Positions 1-10,760 of a stretch of 64,000 nucleotides of DNA are shown here, piece by piece. The notes under the pieces are model-generated. The model saw only the letters and a list, made by a program, of their open reading frames with translations. It was not told the origin of the DNA and searched no databases. The stretch comes from Diphasiastrum complanatum (taxonomy: Eukaryota > Streptophyta > Lycopodiopsida > Lycopodiales > Lycopodiaceae), in contig CM055097.1 in assembly GCA_029204225.1 (NCBI GenBank), forward strand, positions 28,879,192 to 28,943,191. The letters are read 5' to 3'. Made by a program: the position numbers and the translations under genes. Position 1 is the stretch's first letter, and each line of letters opens with the position of its first letter.

Positions 1-705
1 CTCGTGCTCCTTTGCTTTATCAAAAGTTTTTGGTTCTTGATCCTTGAGCAAAGAATCCATTAGGGCTAGATTCATCTCTAATCTTGCAGGAGGTTTTCGA
101 TTTCTACTTGATCTTCTAAGCTCTCCCTGCTCACTAGATTCGGGAGTATCTCCCCTCTTTGCACCATCTGTGACTGATAAGTACCATTTAGGTACTCTCT
201 TGGGAATTTCAGCATCAGGCTTGTCTTTGTCCAATGGATTTTCTATATCAAAATCCACTTCCTTCTTGACCTGTACTTTTGCTCTCTCATCAAATGGTTC
301 AGTGATTACTTCATATTGTTCACCTTGGCCCATCTCGTCAAACGTAGCATCTCTAGAAATTACAAGCTTCTGTGCATTTGTGTCATACATCTTGTATGCC
401 TTGGCCTTCTCATCATATCCAATGAAAATACACTTGATAGCTTTTGCATCCAATTTCCATCATTTCTCATCAGGAATATGAGCATAAGCATCACAACCAA
501 ATACTCTCAAATGAGAAATATTAGGTTTCTTTCCAGTAACAGCTTCATGAGGTGTCTTACCTTCCATGGATTTTGTAGGACATCGATTTAGGATGTGCGT
601 AGCTGTGCTACAAGCTTCTACCCAAAAGGTGTTTGGCAGACCCTTGCTTTTGAGCATCGCCCTGGCCATCTCAACAATAGATCTGTTCTTTTGTTCTGCA
701 GCTCC
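1..705 (-). pseudogene. Copia integrase C-terminal part and hinge
   Basis: Reading the minus strand downward from about 705, the frame gives GAAEQKNRSIVEMARAM, then PNTFWVEACSTATHILNRCP and HLRVFGCDAYAHIPDEK. This is the part of a Ty1/Copia integrase that carries the catalytic Glu (E in GAAEQKN) and the region after it. Below about 460 the frame continues as the charged hinge towards reverse transcriptase but has a stop, so the copy is dead. The element runs off the left edge, so RT and RNase H are not seen. It belongs with the minus-strand gag and protease at 1202-2600; the integrase core between them is inverted. Confidence 0.85.
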
Positions 706-1201
706 ATAGTCGAAGTGATCTTTGGCATCAACGATTCGGTCATATTAGTACTCAAAGTTTACAGATTCTCAAAAGACGTAATCTAGTTATAGGATTTTCT
801 GATATTTCTTTTGAAGGAAAAATTTGTGAAGGTTGCATTTTGGGAAAACAACACAGAGAGAGGTTTCCCAAAAGTGGAGCAAGGGGAGCCGGTGGCATCC
901 TAGATCTTGTCCATAGTGATCTATGTGGACCTATGCAGACTATATTTCTTAGTGGCTACTATTACTTTATCACCTTCATTGATGATTATAGCAGATGCAT
1001 TTGGATTTATTTCATAAGCAAGAAATCAGATGCTTTTGCTAAGTTTAAGGAATTCAAGGCATTAGTTGAAAAGCAAACACGATGTTGCATCAAAACTTTG
1101 AGATCTGCTGGAGGTGGTGAGTATTTTTCAATAGAATTTATTGATTTCTACAAAGATCGAGGGATTAAGAGGTAGACTACAACATCTTATTCACCACAGC
1201 A
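706..1201 (+). pseudogene. Copia integrase zinc-binding and catalytic core, inverted segment
   Basis: The plus frame reads LWHQRFGH, CEGCILGKQH (the HHCC zinc module), HSDLCGPM, FIDDYSR and LRSAGGGEY, ending at SYSPQQ. This is the Copia GAG-pre-integrase end plus the integrase core. The catalytic second Asp (normally RSDGGGEY or RSDNGGEY) is Ala here, and a stop follows the KR of GIKR. Both edges fall exactly where the minus-strand flanks break off: the left flank resumes at GAAEQKN and the right flank ends at the pre-integrase stretch NTRSFSQAMV. The segment therefore belongs to the same element but has been turned round. Edges are accurate to about 10 bp. Confidence 0.85.
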
Positions 1202-2600
1202 AACAACCATGCTTACCATAGCTTGAGAAAAAGATCTCGTATTCAATTTGTAAAGTCGATTTCCGTTGACTCTAGCTCTTGTAGCAATCACTTTGTAGTG
1301 ATTCTTGATATCTTTGACAAGACATTTGTCGCTGTCAACTCAACCTTGAGTTGTTGATTAGCCATCGTCCCAATAGATTGTTAGCTAAGCCAGGTACAAA
1401 TTGCACATTGCTTATCCGCTTTATCTTCATGCTGGCTAACTTCACTGGTACCACTCCAACTCCTTTAACAGATACCAATTTGCCATCGTCTTGTCCAACT
1501 TCATCACCATTGTGAGTTTCCTTGAATTCTGAAAACCACTCTTTCCTTGAAGTCATGTTCTTGGATGTACCACTGTCAATGTACCAGATATCCTTGGTTT
1601 CATCACTTGTCATTAATGTTGTAATGAACAATTTTGAGCTCTCACCTGTATTATATTCATATTGATCATCATCGTACTGATGTTGATCAGTATGATTGTT
1701 TTCATAATAATAATCATCAAATTGATGTTAATGAGCATAATTACTCACTTGCCCTTTGTCTTTTCTTTGTTCCATCTCCTTCTGTTTCTTGAAGCATTCA
1801 CGCTCCCAGTGGCCAGATTTGTTGCAATACCTACAATTTCCAGGTTTATTTTGCCTGGAATAGTCGCGTCCTTGACCTCGTCCTTGATTCCAATTGCCTC
1901 GATTTGGGCCATCATTGGATTGTTCTTGAAATTGTTGGAATGATCCACGATTTGAGTTTTCACCTCTTGATTGGTGTCTTTCCCAACCAAATATGCCACC
2001 ACGTCCCCTGACTGCAAGAGCTTGATCAAATCCCTGATTGCAATGACTCAAGTTCTCTTGACGTTGTTCTTCCTGCAAAAGATTTTTCCGTCTGGCTATA
2101 CTTGTCACAAACATCTGATGTGACTCACTCAAACTATTCAATGTCAATTGCACGATCTCACGTTCCTATACTTGCTCTCAAATTGCTGCTAATTGGTCAT
2201 GAATCTCTTTGATCTTTAGTAGGTGATCAGCAACAGTTGCACCATCATCCATCTGCAATGTGTGCAGCTTCGTCTTCAGGAATAGCACTCAAGATGTGTT
2301 TGTGGTCTCAAAAAATGCCTTCAACATATACCATGCTTCATTTGGTCCTTCTGAATCCGAAATGTAGGGAATAATTGCATCTCTAATTGATAAGTTGATG
2401 ACATTCTGTGATTTCTGTTTTCTCTTGTCAAATACTCATTGATCTTCTTCAATCAATGGCCTTGTCTCTTCACCTGTCACGATCTCTCATAGCTCCTTTT
2501 GCATCAAAATGTTCTTCAGTTTGAATTTTCAAACTGCATAGTTGCCAGCTCCTTCCAATTTGCTTGACTCATTGAGGACACTCTCGCTTAAAGTTGCCAT
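1202..2600 (-). pseudogene. Copia gag (UBN2 type), zinc knuckle and protease
   Basis: From the ATG at 2600 the minus strand encodes a UBN2-type gag, then a CCHC knuckle (CRYCNKSGHWEREC, about 1800-1840), then the aspartic protease with DIWYIDSGTSKNM (about 1560-1600), then the pre-integrase stretch to 1202. The gag half contains at least five stops. They sit where Trp or Arg is expected (for example AV*KFK and L*E), so they look like TGG to TGA and CGA to TGA changes. Protease and knuckle are otherwise well kept. Typical plant Copia order; not functional. Confidence 0.85.
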
Positions 2601-3485
2601 TACTGGATAGACAATTCCAGATCACAAAAATGGCTCAGTCTGAACACACAACTTAGTCTCCAAATTTTATCTCGCCACAGAGCTGTATAATAATTTTTTT
2701 TTCGGTTATACGTCTGATATTGGAATGGAGCATGAAAGTACGACTGCTCAGGATCCTCTTTAACTTGTGCGCGTGGATCCAATATTGGAGCATGCGATAT
2801 CGGATTGGAGCACGGATGTACAACTGCTAAAAATTCTCTTTAGCTCGTGCGCTTGGATCCGATATCGGTACAGACATGCAATATCGGATTGGAGCTCAGA
2901 TGTACGACTGCTCGGGTTTCTCTTCAGCTAGCGCGCTTGGATCTGATATTGGTATGAATATAAAAAAAAATACAAGAACTTTCAGAGGAAATATTTCAGA
3001 TTCCCTACTTCGGCGCGGCGGCTACGCCTCCTCCTCTTTGCTTAGATTTCGAAACGAGTGATCGTTCAAACAGACAGATATCAGTAATGTGAAAGGTATG
3101 AAGCCACAAAGCTCTAAATGGCAGTACTAAACACTGTCTGGTATGATTTGCAGTACCCCAAGCAAACAAATGAGAGATTTCTTGGCACAACTCTCTGACA
3201 AATAATACTTTTTACAAAGACTAAAAAAAAATATTGTAAAACTTTTCTCCACTCAATAGATTTTCAATCTGTCTGATGTTGCCTTGGCCTTTCTGATGCC
3301 TCCGAGACTGTGTCTTCGTTCCTCACTACTAACTATGAGCTCCAAAACCTGCAAAATACATCAAGAAGAATTTCTTCCAGCCGTTTTTGTCTCTCCAAGC
3401 TTTCACCTCTTGTGAAATACTTTCTCACTTCGTTGTGGAGCCTCTGACAAGTTGTATCCACTGATTAGGCACGCAGGACTATCGT
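2601..3485 (-). other. Copia 5' leader (transcribed, non-coding)
   Basis: This stretch lies between the primer-binding site and gag on the minus strand. It carries the GATATCGG-rich repeats at 2690-2975 and a GC-rich patch at about 3010-3060. I see no convincing coding frame in it. The short open frames here lack homology to the element's proteins. Confidence 0.6.
2690..2975. repeat. Three degenerate 80-84 bp tandem repeats with GATATCGG
   Basis: Three units are aligned by the shared block TACGACTGCTC (about 2739, 2819 and 2903), each followed by a CTCTTTAGCT-like block, then GTGCGCTTGGATCC and a GATATCGG or AATATTGG site. The spacings measured are about 80 and 84 bp. Each unit pairs a GCGCG-like box with a GATATCGG-like box, the same composite motif seen around the H3-like and X genes further right. 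Confidence 0.75.
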
Positions 3486-3498
3486 AGTTTTGATACCA
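3486..3498 (-). other. Copia primer-binding site, tRNA-Met type variant
   Basis: On the minus strand the LTR end TTGACA is followed directly by TGGTATCAAAAC. This is close to the common plant Copia site TGGTATCAGAGC that pairs with initiator tRNA-Met. Confidence 0.7.
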
Positions 3499-3735
3499 TG
3501 TCAACAATCAGAAATGCAACATCAAGCATTCAACATAAACAATCACCAAGTAGGGAGATGGAAGAAGAACACGCAATAGCACTCTATCACACTACAACGT
3601 ATTGAATGTAAAATGTACATATAAACCCTGAACCCTGATAGAGAGGGAGACCTAGGAGTAGACTACTAGACTAGCCAACGGTTGGTTACAGCTAGTCATA
3701 AAGTACATCGTAAACAGTACCTAAGAAGTGTAACA
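3499..3735 (-). repeat. 5' LTR of the minus-strand Copia (about 237 bp)
   Basis: On the minus strand the unit begins TGTTACACTT and ends GTTGACA, giving the canonical TG...CA ends, and it abuts the primer-binding site. The partner 3' LTR would lie beyond the left edge of the window, so identity and age cannot be judged. Confidence 0.65.
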
Positions 3736-3792
3736 ATAAAGTTTATCATTGATTTCAACAACTTCCACATTCTCTATTTTTTCATCTTCTAG

Positions 3793-5280
3793 ACAATTTC
3801 ACGAAATTAGAAATATTTTTGATGTTCAAAGATTTTGCAATATCTAAAAATGTTCAACATCTAAGCTATTCTTATTTCGTGAAGTTGTGGAAGAGATATT
3901 TTGGTCTAGTAAAAGTTCCAAAAAAATCTAGAATGTATGTTTGTACTATCTGTGAGCAACTGAAAGCACTAAGAGAACAAGCAAAAACGTCCCAAGAAAT
4001 TGTTATTTAAATTTGTTTCACTCATCTTAAATTTCTTTTGCACTGTCGATTACTTTCCCAAGAAAAAGATATTTGTGTTTCAAATTTGTTTCACTCATTT
4101 CAAATTTCTTTTGCGCTTTCAATTACTTAAATTTAATCATTTTTTTATGTGGGATTTTTTTAGCGGACATTACAAAGTCACTTCAAATCCACAGAGAGCA
4201 ACAAACAACAGAAAGACAAAAGCTTGCAAAACACCAAAAAAAGTGTTTGCACTTTCCTCAGAAGTATTTGGGTCTCATCATCGATGGGATGGATCAAAAG
4301 AAAATACTAATGCCAAATTTTCTAAGAGGCCAAAGAATCAAAACGAAGCTGCTTTTATTCAAGTTCATTTGGTTGGTGCTTTTATATTCAATGACACTTT
4401 GCAGTCTAAAGTGTCTTTCAACTATCCAAACGTTCGAAATGATCCAAACTTGACCATTACCATAATTCACAAAATAATAGTTGAATTTGGTAATAGTCTT
4501 TCCGAGATTCTATACTTACAGCTTGATAATACTGCCAGAGAAAATAAAAATTAAATAGTGCTGGCATATGTATCAATGTTAGTCGCTCTGAAGATTTTCA
4601 AAAAAATTAAAATAGGATTTTTACTGGTGGGTCACACTCATGATCAAATTAACCAAATGTTCAGTTGCTTCTCGAAAAAGCCAAGACGCAAAAAAGACTT
4701 TTCTTTGCCAGTCTTACATAGTATTATTGAGGACTCATACACCCCTGCACCAAATGTGGTTTTATTGCGTCGCACATGTGATTTGAGACTACGTCAAAAT
4801 GTCACAAGAACATTGCATTGCACCAATAAGTGATTTTTAACATCAGTTCAAGATTGCTAATAATGTTGTTGGCATCACATACATTATTGATGGGAAAGCA
4901 ATTTTCTAGCTCAGTGGCATGGTTGCCTTCTGAAGGAGTCTGATTTTTACAATCAGTGCCTTCTTCTCAAGTTAAGCTTGCACCTTTGTGTCCTCTAACT
5001 TTTGTTTTGGAAGATCAAAAAGCTCAAAGGGAACATCGGCCAGTCGATCCATTTGCAATGTTAAACTTTTTGGAAACAACCATGCAAGCGACATACAAAA
5101 TTTTTTACAAGTTTGATCGACATTGGTGGACGGATTTTTTGACGAGCAAAACATATGTTTGCTTGATTTGGGAGACTCAAACTTGTCTGAAGAATTTAAG
5201 TGGCCAACCTGATCTTCAATTCCAACAACTCTATTGTTCCACAACAACTAATTTCATGTCATTATCAACATGCAGAAAAT
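3793..5280 (+). pseudogene. DUF7869-like transposase-type protein, degraded, with introns
   Basis: A first coding block (about 3793-4010) gives LWKRYFGLVKVPKKSRM followed by CTICEQL, the cysteine motif usual in the N-terminal part of these proteins. A second block (about 4165-4860) gives LYLQLDNTAREN, then a stop, then LVGHTHDQINQMFSCFSKK. The LDN...ARENKN and GHTH.QI..MFS motifs identify the family I know as DUF7869, thought to have an RNase H-like fold and widespread as transposon-type genes in plants and invertebrates. The gap between the blocks (about 4011-4165) looks intron-like and contains a local duplication of TTTGTTTCACTCAT. Frame breaks near 4551 and 4860 make it a pseudogene. A palindrome array follows directly. 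Confidence 0.7.
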
Positions 5281-5294
5281 AAAAATAAAAAAAT

Positions 5295-5645
5295 GCGTGG
5301 ATAATCCACGTGTGGATATCTTTAACTTCCGGTCTTGTCCGCTGAACAAACTGAAATTTGCGTGGATTATCCACGCCAAAACTGCTTTCCGACGCCGCCA
5401 ACCTTCCCTCCCAAACAGTTGTCAGAATTTTCAAAATTCAATTTTGCGTGGATTATCCACGCGTGGATAATCCAAGCGCATAAATTTTTCGGCACCGTGT
5501 TAGAAAAACACTGGTAGACTGGCCGGAGGCGTGTTCAAAAAAATTTTGGCGTGGATAATCCACGTGTGGATGTTCCATGCAAACAAAATTTTGGAAAATC
5601 AACTAAGTGTCGAGTCTCGCGTGGATACTTTGCGTGGATAAACAC
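5295..5645. repeat. Array of palindromes with core GTGGATNATCCAC
   Basis: Near-perfect palindromes GCGTGGATWATCCACGC occur at 5295-5310, 5360-5376, 5446-5462, 5461-5479 (overlapping the previous one) and 5549-5564. Two half sites lie at 5619-5645. Short TGTGGAT half sites follow two of them. The array starts about 15 bp after the end of the DUF7869-like gene, which is where terminal or subterminal transposase-binding repeats would be expected. Confidence 0.85.
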
Positions 5646-7549
5646 AGAGAGTTCTAGTTGTGGATTTTTAGCTTGTATTCATTAATGAGCACTAACATGA
5701 TCATAACAATGCCGACTGTTTGTTGTTCATGGTTTTTCACAATGCTAATTTGAACTATTAACTTTCATTCATGTTGTCTCTATGATAGAAATTCTATTAT
5801 CACATGTTATGAATATCTACTTTGCTTTCTGGATTATCTATATGCTTTGTGGTGTTAGTAGGACATCTATTTACTTTGCGCAATATACATGTATCCCATT
5901 ACGGTTTTAGTTACCCATGACATGATCATAGTTCTTCTCGGATGACATTATTGGTTCATACTTCGTAAGTTGATACTATTGGCTATGTATCATGTATCTG
6001 TATAGTACTAAAAACATCAAAGTAAACTTGGTAGTATTCACATATTCATGATGTAATTTTATGCGCATACAATGTGTCACACTAGGGATGGATGTGGTTA
6101 TTCTTGTGAGGTGGCAAAGTCAGTATTTTTGTCATTGTATTTCTTACATTCTATCTTCATTAATGGATGGTCCTAATTAAGTATACAAGGTTGAAAATCA
6201 CATGCTAAGTGGGGTATAATTAATATGATAGACTAATTCGATTTATCGAAGTTTATTTTTTCTAGATGGTTTATTTAAATCTAAGTCTTGTCCTATGAAT
6301 TTGTACGGCCTCAAACTACCACATCAAAAAGGCAAATATCTCATTTTGCTGACTAAATCGCATTGAAACACAAGTTCGGATTTTGAGCATTCAAACAATG
6401 TGCATACAAACTCTTAAATGTGAAAGCATGTATTTGTAATTCACCATTGGTTTCATAAGATTATACAAAAGTAACGTTGTGAAAGTCTGGCACCTCCCTT
6501 GAGCCATAAGGTAAACTCAGTGATAATGAAGGCTAGCACTAAAGAGAAAGCCTGATAAAATGAAATTTCTACTTCCTCAAAGAGAAAATAAGAAATATTT
6601 ACATCTGAAATCTTCAAGTTGCTGAAAACCTAACAAAATCGCATGATTCATGGGCAAAATGGATCATGACAGATTGAATTAGTTTGTACAAATTGCATGA
6701 CCACTAATATATCTAAAAGATATATCACAAAAGATTTTTGATTGAAAGATCTAGAAGTTAATCAAAGCAAAAAATCGAGAACAGACTTTGAATTTTTATG
6801 AACTTTTATGAAGAACTGCAAAATTTATAAAAGTTGTCAAGCCAGATCATACTCTAGAATTTTAATGAGCATGTCTGATTATAGGTTTTATGATGTACAA
6901 TGGCAAGAGGATGCTAAAAGCTAGTATGGGCGCGTTATATTTTGTAAAAAGGATTCATCAATAGGTCTTATTTATTTGGTTTATTGAGGTGAAGTTAATT
7001 GTACAGACTTTATAGGGCACTCATATAGCTCAAGAAAATTTAGGCTACTTTTTAGTATGTATCTAATTCAAAATGGTGGTATATAAAACTCAATTGGTTC
7101 GAAGAATAACTTGAAATAACCTTCCTTCTACGAATAGTCCTTCACGTAGGATATCTTATCAGTTTTGATCTAGCCTACAAAACAAGATTTACTGGAAAAT
7201 TATTTCATAACGTATAGCTAACAGTAAAATAGATCACATGCCGAAAAAAGAAAACATGCAACCATTCATGGGATTGGCATAGCTGAAAGGTCATGACTTA
7301 TATGACTTGAATAAACGTTAGTTACAACATCTCCAATTCATTCCTCCTAAAGATAAGCTTAAATACCAGAGAGAAACCAAATCAGCATATACATGATAAC
7401 TAGTTTCTTGTGGTCGACCGCCTTGGCCCTTGATGTCCCATACCGTCATACTCATATTCCTATAATGCAGCTATCCCGATGCCACCTGGACCTCCACTGT
7501 AGGTAAGGTCTTTACCTATGCTCACCAGAAGCCCTTGAGTGATAAGATT
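5646..7549. other. AT-rich stretch without recognisable genes
   Basis: I see no frame with homology or plausible exon structure, and no LTR boundary, in this 1.9-kb stretch. It is AT-rich with scattered stops on both strands. A short open stretch at about 7400-7500 ends at a GTAAGG that could be a splice donor for the YPSN gene, but I cannot support this. Confidence 0.5.
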
Positions 7550-7639
7550 GCTCGTTTCTTTCTCTACCATCGTTTTTTGTAGAAGCCATTGCAAATGAGT
7601 CAAGATGGGTTAAAGAAGTAATATTGTCAAACTTTCTAC

Positions 7640-8200
7640 AAGCACAAAGTCCCACTTAAAGATTGTATAACATATAGAAGCTCTTGGAAAGGCAGGATAA
7701 TGGATTTTAAAGTATCACCTGCCGGTCAATCTATCACGGAAGTTTTAGTTTAGCATGCTTATCTTCACAATGAGCTCCACATTCATGATCTGAATCCAAA
7801 TGATAGAAGGAAATGCAATTGTAAGTTTTCAGATTCAATTTTTTTAAATTTAGCATTTTCTTTAAATTATATTTTTCATGAGATGTTTTTGTTGGTTTTG
7901 TAGATTTTTATCCATCAAATTTCGTTGAATAGCAATCAGTTCAATCGATTGTAGGAATAATCGATGTCACACATTCGGATATCGGTATTTTACAATATAA
8001 AGGTCGTTTTCCAAAATCACTTTTAGAGTCAGGAGTCTTTTATTATGATCACACCTATTTTCCTGATAAAATTGGTTTAGTTGGTAGATTAGAGCCATAT
8101 CCTCTACTAGATTTTTCGAGTGAGGAATGAATTTCCTAATGCACCAATTTATGTTTAGATGATGATTAGATCAAAGCTTTGCTGCAACAAATCTATATCG
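7640..8200 (+). pseudogene. 'YPSN' gene copy 1, unrecognised two-exon gene
   Basis: Exon a (about 7640-7820) gives WKGRIMDFKVSPAGQSITEV and ends at a GT donor. The intron is 7821-7903 and ends TTTTGTAG. Exon b starts in a shared codon and gives FYPSNFVE, then GIIDVTHSDIGILQYKGRF and SGVFYYDHTYFPDK. The second copy at 21113-21775 has the same intron at the same codon and matching blocks, so the model rests on comparison. Stops replace an expected Gln (LV*HAY) and two expected Trp (VE*QS and EE*IS), all explainable by C-to-T or G-to-A change. I do not recognise the family. It lies tail to tail with the H3-Ulp1 gene. Confidence 0.6.
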
Positions 8201-8561
8201 GTAGTGGCATAGAGGGAACACCTTTCATTTCCATCAATTTCTTCACTTCCATAGGCATCTTCATAGGCCTCATAAGTGAACTAATGTCGCATGTTTGGAT
8301 TGGTTGTGGCAAAGGTTCAATCAGATCATCATTCTGAACTTATCCAAAAAAGACCATGGTAAAGGCAAGGCAGACCAAGGCTATGAAAAACAAACATGTC
8401 CAAAAATAGTAAAAATTGAAGATGAATGAATCATAACTTGAATTGATAAGAGAAAAAAAAACAAGTAAGAACAACCATAGAAAAACTGTAAGTATATTTC
8501 TATTAAAATTTTCTGTACATGTGTGTCATCCACATCAAGTGAGACGAATATTTAATCAGTA
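8201..8561. other. Short intergenic stretch
   Basis: This lies between the ends of the convergent YPSN and H3-Ulp1 genes. I see no separate feature. Confidence 0.4.
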
Positions 8562-10632
8562 TCAACTATCTATGATCTCTAAAACCATTTCTCCAGTTGG
8601 AAGTAGCTTGGGTGGAGAACACTCGGCCACTGCAACTGGATATGAATTTTCGATCACAAGCTTTATGGTCTCCTGTCTGAAGTGCATTATCTCCATTGGG
8701 GGAGACCTCCGGACATTTAAACTGAAAAAAAACATATACATAGTTAAATGTAATTAAATAAAGATCAGTTAATAGAAATTTGTATATGAAAAAAACAAAA
8801 ACACAATTAAAAGTAATTAATCAAATATTACCTCTTCCAGATTTGGAAGTCCATCTTGAAATGCAAGCCAACTAAAAAAGTGTTTGGCATTGCATATGGT
8901 ATACCAACCACAATTGACAGAATCAACCTGCTGGCAGGACTGCAGAATCCAAATTTGAACATTATGAGATATCGGATCAACGTGCAAGATGTAAGAATAA
9001 AATCTACAATGGAAACAAGCGCGCATCGAACCGATATTAAAAAAAAATTGATTGAATATCAAATCAGCGCGCACGTTATAAAACTAAACCAAACAATAAC
9101 TACAAGGGCACGTTGAATCGATATTGAAAAATTTATACCTTTGTATCAACCATTTTCAGCTTCGAATATGCTTTTGCATTTGGTACAGGAAAGAGTTCTA
9201 GTATTTTCTGTATATGGGTCCTGGCAATTTTGTGTGTGTGTGTAATAGAGTTCATCTTTAAACAAACTGGATTACACACACCCTCATCATTGACGTACAA
9301 GGACAACACATATAAGCTCCAATGATCACTAAAATTAGAAAACAATGAATTTATAAGAATCAATGTGAAATCAAAATTCATATGAAAAATTCAATAAAAT
9401 AAAATCTGAAAAATAGACACTTACTTTGTTATGTATGACAACACGAGAATTGGAGTCCTCAGTCTGACGTGTTGGAGCATATTATCGTGCAGACTTTTAA
9501 AATTAGGGAAATCAAATATAGCCATAAATTGAAGGGGAAACAATGCAACATCTATAAACAATGGGGTTTGAAAGAACTCCATCCAATATTGAATTGCCCT
9601 ACGTCCTACATTGTCCCCTAGCATTTTATTCCTACTTTCTAGTTCACCAGTATCTAAACTAGAAAGGGGGAGACCAGCATTGGTCTTCGGCATCCAAAAA
9701 CTGTATCGAGGACCTGAACCTTTAAGATACGTGTTTAACAATTGGTCATATTGTACATATTAAGGAGTATTTACAAAGGCAAATGCAAGGGGTGACAGAA
9801 GTAATATTGATAAACCACATAAAGAATTGTCATTCAAAATCGATTCTAACTTTACACTAACAAAATCATCTAAATCGCTTCCAAGAACAGGAGGAGGAGA
9901 ACTAATATTTACGAATTTAGGAGGTGGAGATTTATTAGAAGAGGAAGATTTAGCAGGAGAAGTTAAAGATGGAGTGGGAGGAGAAGAAGGAGACTTAGGA
10001 GGAGAATTAGGAGGAGAATGCCTAGAAGAATGAATAGTATGCAGAAGAGATGGCTTGGAAAAATCCTCGTTTTAGATGTAGGGTCAAGAGACCTCCTCTT
10101 CTTTGAAACACTCTCGTTCTGTATACGAATAACAAGCCGGGTTGGTTGAAATTGCTTTTGTTTTCTCCTCTTTGAATCTTGTTTTGGAGGAGATGAGAGA
10201 TCAGGTCTAAAGTATTCAACAAATTTGTCATATGTGTCCCGAATCCTGAACACAATGTTGAAATCCTTGGGCATGATGGTCACCCTCTTGGCATGGACAG
10301 CTACAACAACACTATTAGAAAATAATTTCACCTAGAAATTCTCATATGTTGTGTGCAGCACCTCAATTGCCGTTACCGTCCATCTCACATCTGCAGATAG
10401 ACTTCTTTTTCAACTGCCTGATAGACCTCTGTATGTGAGATCTCAAAATCAGAAGATTATTTGTCTTTTGAAGCTTCCGAATATCGTTGAGCCAGGGTGG
10501 GTCTCTTCTTCTGCCCCTTGGCCTATGAGGAGGTGGTGGTGGATGAGGTGGTGGTTGTGGATTTCCCTGACCCACACCTAAAATTGGTATTCCACCTGAA
10601 TGCCCTTGTGTTGTCTGCTTAGTCCGCGCCAT
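8562..10632 (-). pseudogene. Histone H3-like domain joined to Ulp1/C48 SUMO-protease domain, copy A
   Basis: Four exons fit the minus strand: 10632-9425, 9328-9139, 8939-8832 and about 8721-8562, with GT donors and AG acceptors; the phases agree for the first three. Exon 1 starts MARTKQTTQGHSGG, then a proline-rich stretch, then an H3 fold: NDIRKLQKTNNLL, ADVRWTVTAIEVL and AVHAKRVTIMPKD. A basic Ser/Pro-rich tail (SPPKSP, KRRK) follows, then a Ulp1 N-lobe (RRAIQYWMEFF). Exon 2 has DHWSLYVLS with the catalytic His. Exon 3 has CQQVDSVNCGWYT with the oxyanion Gln and catalytic Cys. The catalytic Asp position reads MNS (Asn). Ulp1 enzymes cleave SUMO from targets. Breaks: frameshifts near 10398 and 10075, stops at 10332-10334 and near 9760; the exon 4 frame is uncertain. 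The domain identities are strong; that one protein was made from both is inferred from continuity. Confidence 0.75.
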
Positions 10633-10712
10633 TACTGTGTAGTAGCAGATCATCGCACGATAATGTTGATTTCAGGATCAGACCTCAGGTTCAAAGCAAT
10701 ACCCAATAAACC
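10633..10712. promoter_or_regulatory. Short gap upstream of the H3-like gene A
   Basis: Only about 80 bp separate the H3-like ATG from the start of the first duplicated X promoter copy. Its own leader therefore seems truncated compared with locus B, where about 310 bp lie between TATA box and ATG. Confidence 0.4.
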
Positions 10713-10760
10713 TCAATTCCGTATTTGACACATATATGGTTGTGATCAACAAGAATTGTC

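Noticed and set aside
9963-10255. Leu-rich membrane-like C-terminus of the H3-like gene A
   Set aside because: The hydrophobic run is the wrong frame of a Ser/Pro-rich linker; a frameshift near 10075 puts it out of phase.
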